Below are positions 6,212-9,615 of a stretch of DNA of 9,615 nucleotides, piece by piece. Made by a program: the position numbers and the translations under genes. The stretch's first letter is position 1. Each line of letters opens with the position of its first letter. Origin of the DNA: Gammaproteobacteria bacterium (GTDB lineage: Bacteria; Pseudomonadota; Gammaproteobacteria; SZUA-140); contig JALSHQ010000371.1 in the NCBI GenBank assembly GCA_026982145.1, positions 1 to 9,615 on the forward strand. Reading direction: 5' to 3'. Under the pieces are notes generated by a model. That model did not search any database. It was given only the letters and a program-made list of their open reading frames with translations, and was not told the origin of the DNA.

Positions 6212-6220
6212 TGCTATACT
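6212..6220 (+). promoter_or_regulatory. Extended -10 promoter candidate for yciB-yciI
   Basis: TGCTATACT fits the extended -10 pattern TGnTATAAT with one mismatch. A weak -35 (TTGTTT at 6194-6199) lies 15 bp upstream. Transcription from about 6227 would give a leader of about 90 bases before yciB that includes the 12-bp palindrome at 6266-6277. Confidence 0.4.
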
Positions 6221-6235
6221 CAGTTTCAACAGAGT

Positions 6236-6244
6236 ATTATGACA
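6236..6244 (-). promoter_or_regulatory. Extended -10 promoter candidate for the leftward cluster
   Basis: On the minus strand TGTCATAAT fits TGnTATAAT with one mismatch. It would start transcription near 6229, about 25 bases before the PHP gene ATG. No good -35 hexamer is seen at usual spacing, which extended -10 promoters can tolerate. It faces the rightward candidate at 6212-6220 across about 15 bp. Confidence 0.35.
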
Positions 6245-6265
6245 TGCCTGCTCACACCACGCTGA

Positions 6266-6277
6266 TTATCATGATAA
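6266..6277. promoter_or_regulatory. 12-bp perfect palindrome between divergent genes
   Basis: TTATCATGATAA is a perfect 12-base palindrome in the only divergent intergenic region of the window. Its position and symmetry suggest a dimeric regulator site. It partly resembles a Fur box (GATAATCA on the minus strand), but I count only about 13 of 19 matches, so no regulator is assigned. Confidence 0.4.
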
Positions 6278-6316
6278 ATAACCTATTCAAAACCCAACAA
6301 TAACCACACTAAAACC

Positions 6317-6886
6317 ATGAAATTCCTTGCTGACTTTTTCCCGGTCTTACTCTTTTTTGTTGCCTACAAAGTTTACGACATCTACGTTGCGACCGCCGTT
6401 GCGATTGTTGCTTCATTTGCACAGGTCACCATTCACTGGCTTAAACACCGCCGCTTCGAAAACATGCACTTGGTAACGTTGGCCATCATGGTTGTATTTG
6501 GCGGTGCCACGCTACTGCTGCAAGATGAGATGTTCATTAAATGGAAACCCACTGTCATCAATTGGCTCTTCGCCGCAGTATTCCTCGGCAGCCACTTCAT
6601 CGGTCAAAAAACCATTATCCAGCGCATGATGGGGCAAGCGATGACACTTCCAGACCCGGTTTGGTTCAAGCTCAATGTCAGCTGGGTGCTCTTTTTTATC
6701 ATCATCGGCTTTATCAACCTGTATGTGGTTTACAATTTTGATACTGACACTTGGGTCAATTTCAAGCTTTTTGGCCTGATGGGGATCACCTTCGCGTTTG
6801 TGATATTGCAAATCCCTTTTCTAACAAAATACATCCAGACAGATGAAGAGAATAACGGTAGCAACGACGAGAGGGGGAAACCGTAA
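6317..6886 (+). CDS. yciB: YciB, inner-membrane septation/envelope protein A
   Basis: This is a YciB (septation protein A, formerly IspZ) family integral membrane protein linked in enterics to cell division, elongation-complex interactions and envelope integrity. The 189-residue protein shows five hydrophobic segments at about residues 5-17, 21-42, 52-68, 80-96 and 119-139, with a further one at about 150-170. Family motifs are present: FFPVLLFFVAYKVYDIYVAT, VVFGGATLLLQDEMFIKWKP, the basic QRMMGQAMTLPDPVW loop (102-116) and the WVNFKLFGL segment (146-154). The last 15 or so residues are hydrophilic and cytoplasmic. MKFLADFF is the usual family start, although no Shine-Dalgarno is obvious. The stop overlaps the yciI start by one base (TAATG). 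It is divergent from the PHP gene. Confidence 0.94.
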   Translation: MKFLADFFPVLLFFVAYKVYDIYVATAVAIVASFAQVTIHWLKHRRFENMHLVTLAIMVVFGGATLLLQDEMFIKWKPTVINWLFAAVFLGSHFIGQKTIIQRMMGQAMTLPDPVWFKLNVSWVLFFIIIGFINLYVVYNFDTDTWVNFKLFGLMGITFAFVILQIPFLTKYIQTDEENNGSNDERGKP

Positions 6887-7185
6887 TGTTATACGCTATC
6901 ATCGCTGAAGACTGCGCCAACTCACTGGAAAAAAGAGTCGCTAACCGCCCAGATCACATCGCAAGACTTAATGCACTCAAGGAAAGTGGCCGCCTTGTAC
7001 TCGCAGGGCCTCACCCCGCCATTGATAGCGAAACCCCCGGCAATGCAGGATTCAGTGGCAGCTTGATTGTCGCTGAGTTCCCGTCACAGGAAGAGGCACA
7101 AGCTTGGGCTGAACAGGACCCTTACATTGCTGCGGGTGTTTATATAAAGGTTACGGTTAAACCCTTCAAAAAGGTTTTGCCATAA
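6886..7185 (+). CDS. yciI: YciI-family protein
   Basis: This small cytosolic protein of the YciI/YCII family has a ferredoxin-like dimeric fold. It is 99 residues long, the same as E. coli YciI, and similar throughout: MLYAIIAEDCANSLEKR, NRPDHIARL with the conserved His24, GRLVLAGPHPAIDS, and the ending AAGVYIKVTVKPFKKV. The family is related by fold to muconolactone isomerase-like and dehydrochlorinase enzymes. No in vivo reaction is established for this group, so none is given. The start overlaps the yciB stop by one base, and GAGGGGG lies 8 bases upstream, so the pair is translationally coupled. The yciB-yciI association is common in gammaproteobacteria. Confidence 0.93.
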   Translation: MLYAIIAEDCANSLEKRVANRPDHIARLNALKESGRLVLAGPHPAIDSETPGNAGFSGSLIVAEFPSQEEAQAWAEQDPYIAAGVYIKVTVKPFKKVLP

Positions 7186-7207
7186 GGCTGAGCACTTGAA
7201 ATATAAT
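7177..7207 (+). promoter_or_regulatory. Promoter candidate for the parvulin gene
   Basis: A perfect TATAAT (7202-7207) lies downstream of TTGCCA (7177-7182; 5 of 6 matches to TTGACA) with a long 19-bp spacer. The -35 overlaps the end of yciI. Transcription from about 7214 would leave an 80-base leader before the parvulin gene. I see no terminator between yciI and this gene, so read-through is also possible. Confidence 0.5.
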
Positions 7208-7293
7208 CGCAATCAGATGTAGCATTGAACAGCACGCCTGACACTCCACCCCGGTTTTTACTCCGACCTTAATTAGCGCTGAAGGAATAGATT

Positions 7294-8094
7294 ATGAAAT
7301 TACGCTCACATCTGCCCACATTACTGCTCTGCGCATCACTGCTTCCGGTATCAATTTCATATGCTGCAGAAGAAGCAACCGTGGTCACCATTAATGGGAA
7401 ATCGATAAGCAGTGAAACTTTTGATCAATATATTGCGATGCGTGCACAACAGGTTCAGCTCAGTGGCGCTATCAGCAGTGAGCAGCGAAAACTGCTGCTA
7501 CAGGAGTTTATCAATAGCGAGCTGCTTTACAACGCTGCGGTCAAAGCTGGCATCGATCAACTGCCAGCAGTAAAAGCTGAAATTGAGATGCATACTAAGA
7601 ACATCATCATCAATAACGGGGTTCAAAAACAGTTGAGTGACGCTTTAACAGAGGCCGCGTTGAGGGAGGCGTATCAGCAGCAATATGGCCAGGGCACCGC
7701 CGAGTATCATACGCGCCACATTCTGGTTAAAAATGAATCAGATGCAAATAACATCCTAGCCGCACTTAAGCGCGGAGAAGATTTCAAAAGACTCGCTGGT
7801 GTAAGCTCCATCGACCCATCAAGCAGCGAAGGCGGCGACCTTGGCTGGCTCTCCACTGATCAAATGCCCACTACATTTGCCACAGTTGTAAAAAACCTTA
7901 AACCGGGAGAATATAGCCCACTACCAGCGAAAAGCCGTTTTGGCTGGCATATTATTCTGCTAGAAGAACAACGTCAGATTAGCCCTCCCCCATTTGAAGC
8001 CGTGGCAGAGAAGATCGCGCAGACACTACAGGGAAAAGTGGTCAAAGAGTACATCGACGAACTCAGAAATAATGCAACCATTGAGATCAAATAA
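7294..8094 (+). CDS. Periplasmic parvulin-type peptidyl-prolyl isomerase (PpiC/SurA-like)
   Basis: This is a predicted exported foldase that catalyses cis-trans isomerisation of prolyl bonds and probably helps fold envelope proteins. A Sec signal peptide covers residues 1-24 (MKLRSH, a hydrophobic core, then SYA before the likely cut). Residues about 27-125 form a SurA_N/trigger-like helical chaperone region (LLLQEFINSELLYNAAVKAG). The parvulin domain spans about 137-226, with RHILVKNESDA at 141-151, GGDLGWLSTDQMP at 180-192, Phe195 and the FGWHIILLEE strand at 216-225. At 266 residues it matches single-domain PpiC-like proteins rather than two-parvulin SurA (about 430). GAAGGA lies 7 bases before the ATG. 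Cys13 is within the hydrophobic core and lacks a convincing lipobox, so a lipoprotein is unlikely. Confidence 0.92.
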   Translation: MKLRSHLPTLLLCASLLPVSISYAAEEATVVTINGKSISSETFDQYIAMRAQQVQLSGAISSEQRKLLLQEFINSELLYNAAVKAGIDQLPAVKAEIEMHTKNIIINNGVQKQLSDALTEAALREAYQQQYGQGTAEYHTRHILVKNESDANNILAALKRGEDFKRLAGVSSIDPSSSEGGDLGWLSTDQMPTTFATVVKNLKPGEYSPLPAKSRFGWHIILLEEQRQISPPPFEAVAEKIAQTLQGKVVKEYIDELRNNATIEIK

Positions 8095-8108
8095 ACGCTG
8101 ACCCCACT

Positions 8109-8133
8109 ATTGCTGCCTCGAAAAGGCAGTAAT
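8109..8133 (+). terminator. Stem-loop between convergent genes
   Basis: ATTGCTGCCT (8109-8118) pairs with AGGCAGTAAT (8124-8133) around a CGAAA loop. The ten pairs include one G:U in the rightward RNA, which becomes an A:C mismatch in the leftward RNA. It starts 15 bases after the parvulin gene stop. There is no U-tract on either side, so it may be a 3' end-protecting or rho-linked hairpin rather than a classic intrinsic terminator. Confidence 0.45.
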
Positions 8134-8162
8134 GTGCGTGAGATACCCTGTGGCAATGCTAA

Positions 8163-8630
8163 TTAACGGCTACGGCGCAATCCAAGCGCAACCAAAGCCA
8201 GCCCCAGCAGTGACATCACCAAGTAAAGCCCAGATGAGATCCCGTGCAAACGGGAAAACGCTGCTGCCAGCTCAGAGCTAGGAATAATGGCTCCTTGAGT
8301 TTTAAGGTCAGCCATCATCGGCTGCACAATAAATAGCATTGAAATGATGATCGTGAGCATGACCATCATCGCCCAGCCACGCCACTGGCGTAGCCAGCCA
8401 CTGCCACGCGTGATCAAGCATGCAATGGTTAACGTCCCCCCGATGATAAGTCCAACCCAAAAGATCGCTGAAAACATTTTACCGGCGAGCATGCCTGCAA
8501 GCTGGCGATCTTCAAGTGTTGAAAATAAAACAGGGGCGACAAGATAGCCAACGGCGCAAACACCGCCAATCCAGAGTGCCATCAATACCCTTTCCGCACT
8601 ATCAAATCGCTGTTGTGAAAAAATGACCAT
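8163..8630 (-). CDS. DUF4149-type four-helix membrane protein
   Basis: This 155-residue integral membrane protein has four hydrophobic segments at about residues 15-36, 53-74, 86-106 and 131-151. Arg/His features resemble DUF4149 (TMEM205-like) proteins: an early WIGGVCAVGYLVAPVLF segment, the AGKMFSAIFWVG segment and a FSRLHGISSGLYL motif (125-137) before the last helix. No enzymatic function is known for the bacterial family. It is found in many gammaproteobacteria immediately after greA, as here with a 38-bp gap, so co-transcription with carB-greA is likely. No strong Shine-Dalgarno precedes the ATG. Met17 is an alternative start, but it would cut into the first helix. Family assignment is from the pattern and neighbourhood; function is unknown. 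Confidence 0.82.
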   Translation of the reverse strand: MVIFSQQRFDSAERVLMALWIGGVCAVGYLVAPVLFSTLEDRQLAGMLAGKMFSAIFWVGLIIGGTLTIACLITRGSGWLRQWRGWAMMVMLTIIISMLFIVQPMMADLKTQGAIIPSSELAAAFSRLHGISSGLYLVMSLLGLALVALGLRRSR

Positions 8631-8668
8631 AACTACTGCTGCTCTTTAATTAAGGGAAATCAGGTGCG

Positions 8669-9145
8669 CTAGAGGTATTTGATTGAAATAATTTCATACT
8701 CTATAACACCCCCGGGTGCTTTAACCGTCGCGATGTCCTCTGCTTCTTTGCCAATCAGTGCGCGGGCGATAGGCGAACTGACCGAAATTTTATTGAGCTT
8801 AATATCGGCCTCATCGACACCGACGATTTGGTAAGTGACCTCCTCACCTGTCTCTTCATTACAGAGGCGAACAGTTGCGCCAAAAACAATCTTCCCCCCG
8901 GCATTAAGCTTAGTCACATCGATTATTTCAGCATTGCTTAATTTTCCATCGATATCATTGATACGCCCCTCGATAAAACTCTGTTGCTCTTTCGCCGCAT
9001 GGTATTCAGCATTTTCTTTTAAATCACCATGCGCACGCGCCTCTGCGATCGCATCAATCACTCGCGGGCGGGCGACTGTCTTTAGCTCTTCAACCTCTTT
9101 ACGCAAACTTTCAGCGCCTGCCAGTGTTAAGGGTACTTTGTTCAT
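8669..9145 (-). CDS. greA: Transcription elongation factor GreA
   Basis: GreA enters the secondary channel of RNA polymerase and stimulates cleavage of backtracked transcripts, rescuing stalled complexes. The protein has 158 residues, the standard length. The N-terminal antiparallel coiled coil spans about residues 10-75, and its tip carries GDLKENAEY with the catalytic acidic pair Asp41 and Glu44. The C-terminal FKBP-like domain (about 80-158) includes GATVRL, the SVSSPIARALIGKE stretch and the APGGVIEYEI ending. The ATG overlaps the carB stop in an ATGA arrangement, and an AAGGAG lies 8 bases upstream inside carB, which supports coupled but efficient initiation. The carB-greA linkage is common in gammaproteobacteria. 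GreA rather than GreB is supported by the length and the LKENAEY tip. Confidence 0.96.
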   Translation of the reverse strand: MNKVPLTLAGAESLRKEVEELKTVARPRVIDAIAEARAHGDLKENAEYHAAKEQQSFIEGRINDIDGKLSNAEIIDVTKLNAGGKIVFGATVRLCNEETGEEVTYQIVGVDEADIKLNKISVSSPIARALIGKEAEDIATVKAPGGVIEYEIISIKYL

Positions 9146-9615
9146 CCGTTTAGCTCCTTATGGAGGTCTTGTAAGTTATTAACTCCATCCTGATCGATCT
9201 GCTGCAGCGCCATCGCGGTGACATGTGCGCCCGTGATCGTGGTGGTATAGGTGAGTTTATGTTGCAGTGCGGCACGGCGTATCTGACTAGAATCAGAAAC
9301 TGCACGCTTACCCGAAGTGGTGTTGATGATAAAATGAACCTCGCCATTTTTGATCATATCAACAATGTGCGGCCGTCCTTCTGCCACTTTATTAACGGCC
9401 TCGCAGGGGATATCCGCAGCGACCAACGCCTCTTTAGTGCCACGCGTGGCCACAATATCAAACCCCATTTCACTTAGCATGCGCGCTACTTCAATCGCTT
9501 TTGGTTTATCGCCATCGCGTACACTAATAAAAACACGCCCACTGCGTGGCAATATGACACCTGCGCCTAACTGCGCTTTGGCAAAGGCTTCAGCGAAGGT
9601 GCGGCCAATGCCCAT
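9142..9615 (-). CDS. carB: Carbamoyl-phosphate synthase large subunit, C-terminal part (partial)
   Basis: This is the end of CarB, which makes carbamoyl phosphate from glutamine-derived ammonia, bicarbonate and ATP for pyrimidine and arginine synthesis. The visible 157 residues run off the right edge; MGIGRTF is an internal site, not the start. Residues from about 27 on form the MGS-like allosteric domain. Positions equivalent to E. coli effector-binding residues are kept with a constant offset: Ser31 (948), Lys37 (954), Thr57 (974), Thr60 (977), Lys76 (993), Asn98-Thr99-Thr100 (1015-1017), Tyr123 (1040) and Thr125 (1042). UMP/IMP and ornithine control is therefore probably retained. The TGA stop overlaps the greA ATG. 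Confidence 0.96.
   Translation of the reverse strand: MGIGRTFAEAFAKAQLGAGVILPRSGRVFISVRDGDKPKAIEVARMLSEMGFDIVATRGTKEALVAADIPCEAVNKVAEGRPHIVDMIKNGEVHFIINTTSGKRAVSDSSQIRRAALQHKLTYTTTITGAHVTAMALQQIDQDGVNNLQDLHKELNG

Noticed and set aside
6258..6285. Fur box overlapping the palindrome
   Set aside because: Only about 13 of 19 positions match the Fur consensus and one arm is poor, so naming the regulator is not justified.
7294..7365. Lipoprotein signal for the parvulin protein because of Cys13
   Set aside because: The cysteine sits in the middle of the hydrophobic core (TLLLCAS) without a proper lipobox. A standard SYA signal peptidase I site follows at residues 22-24.
1..9615. Mobile element, defence system, CRISPR array or phage remnant
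   Set aside because: No transposase, integrase, repeat-spacer pattern, att-like direct repeat or restriction/toxin gene is visible; every sizeable gene matches a conserved housekeeping family.

Overview
This window looks like an ordinary chromosomal housekeeping segment of a gammaproteobacterium. GC content is moderate, coding density is high, and I see no tRNA, rRNA, insertion sequence, integrase or CRISPR array. ScpA and ScpB imply an Smc-ScpAB condensin, which argues against the enteric/Vibrio lineages that use MukBEF. The protein types (YciO, YciB, YciI, RNase AM-like PHP protein, RluB, GreA, CarB) closely resemble gammaproteobacterial families. My guess, by inference only, is a non-enteric lineage such as the sulfur-oxidising Chromatiales/Thiotrichales-like groups.

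Layout. (1) At 1-91 there is the probable 3' tail of a rightward gene, then two overlapping alternative hairpins that look like back-to-back terminators. (2) From 6204 down to 92 runs a leftward cluster of seven genes: PHP-domain nuclease/phosphatase (RNase AM/YciV type), yciO, site-2 protease homologue, trpS, scpA, scpB, rluB. The last three are tightly packed: scpA and scpB overlap by 35 bp, and rluB starts 6 bp after scpB. Wider gaps before yciO, the protease gene and trpS carry AT-rich DNA, and two of them hold perfect TATAAT hexamers. (3) From 6317 to 8094 three genes run rightward: yciB and yciI, which overlap by 1 bp, then a periplasmic parvulin-type foldase with its own likely promoter. 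(4) From 9615 down to 8163 runs a leftward group: the end of carB, greA (ATGA overlap) and a DUF4149-type membrane protein.

The leftward cluster joins rRNA and tRNA functions (RNase AM-like, YciO, TrpRS, RluB) with chromosome condensation (ScpAB). The PHP gene, yciO and rluB also lie close together in E. coli, so this is an expanded version of a known neighbourhood. The rightward genes concern the cell envelope (YciB, the PPIase). The carB-greA-DUF4149 order is familiar in gammaproteobacteria.

I found no convincing undescribed system. The items most worth a second look are a TrpRS with a four-cysteine [4Fe-4S]-type motif plus an internal insertion of about 65 residues, a UUG start on trpS, a probable leaderless promoter on the site-2 protease gene overlapped by an inverted repeat, the palindromic divergent region at 6205-6316, and oppositely charged C-terminal tails on the adjacent ScpB and RluB.
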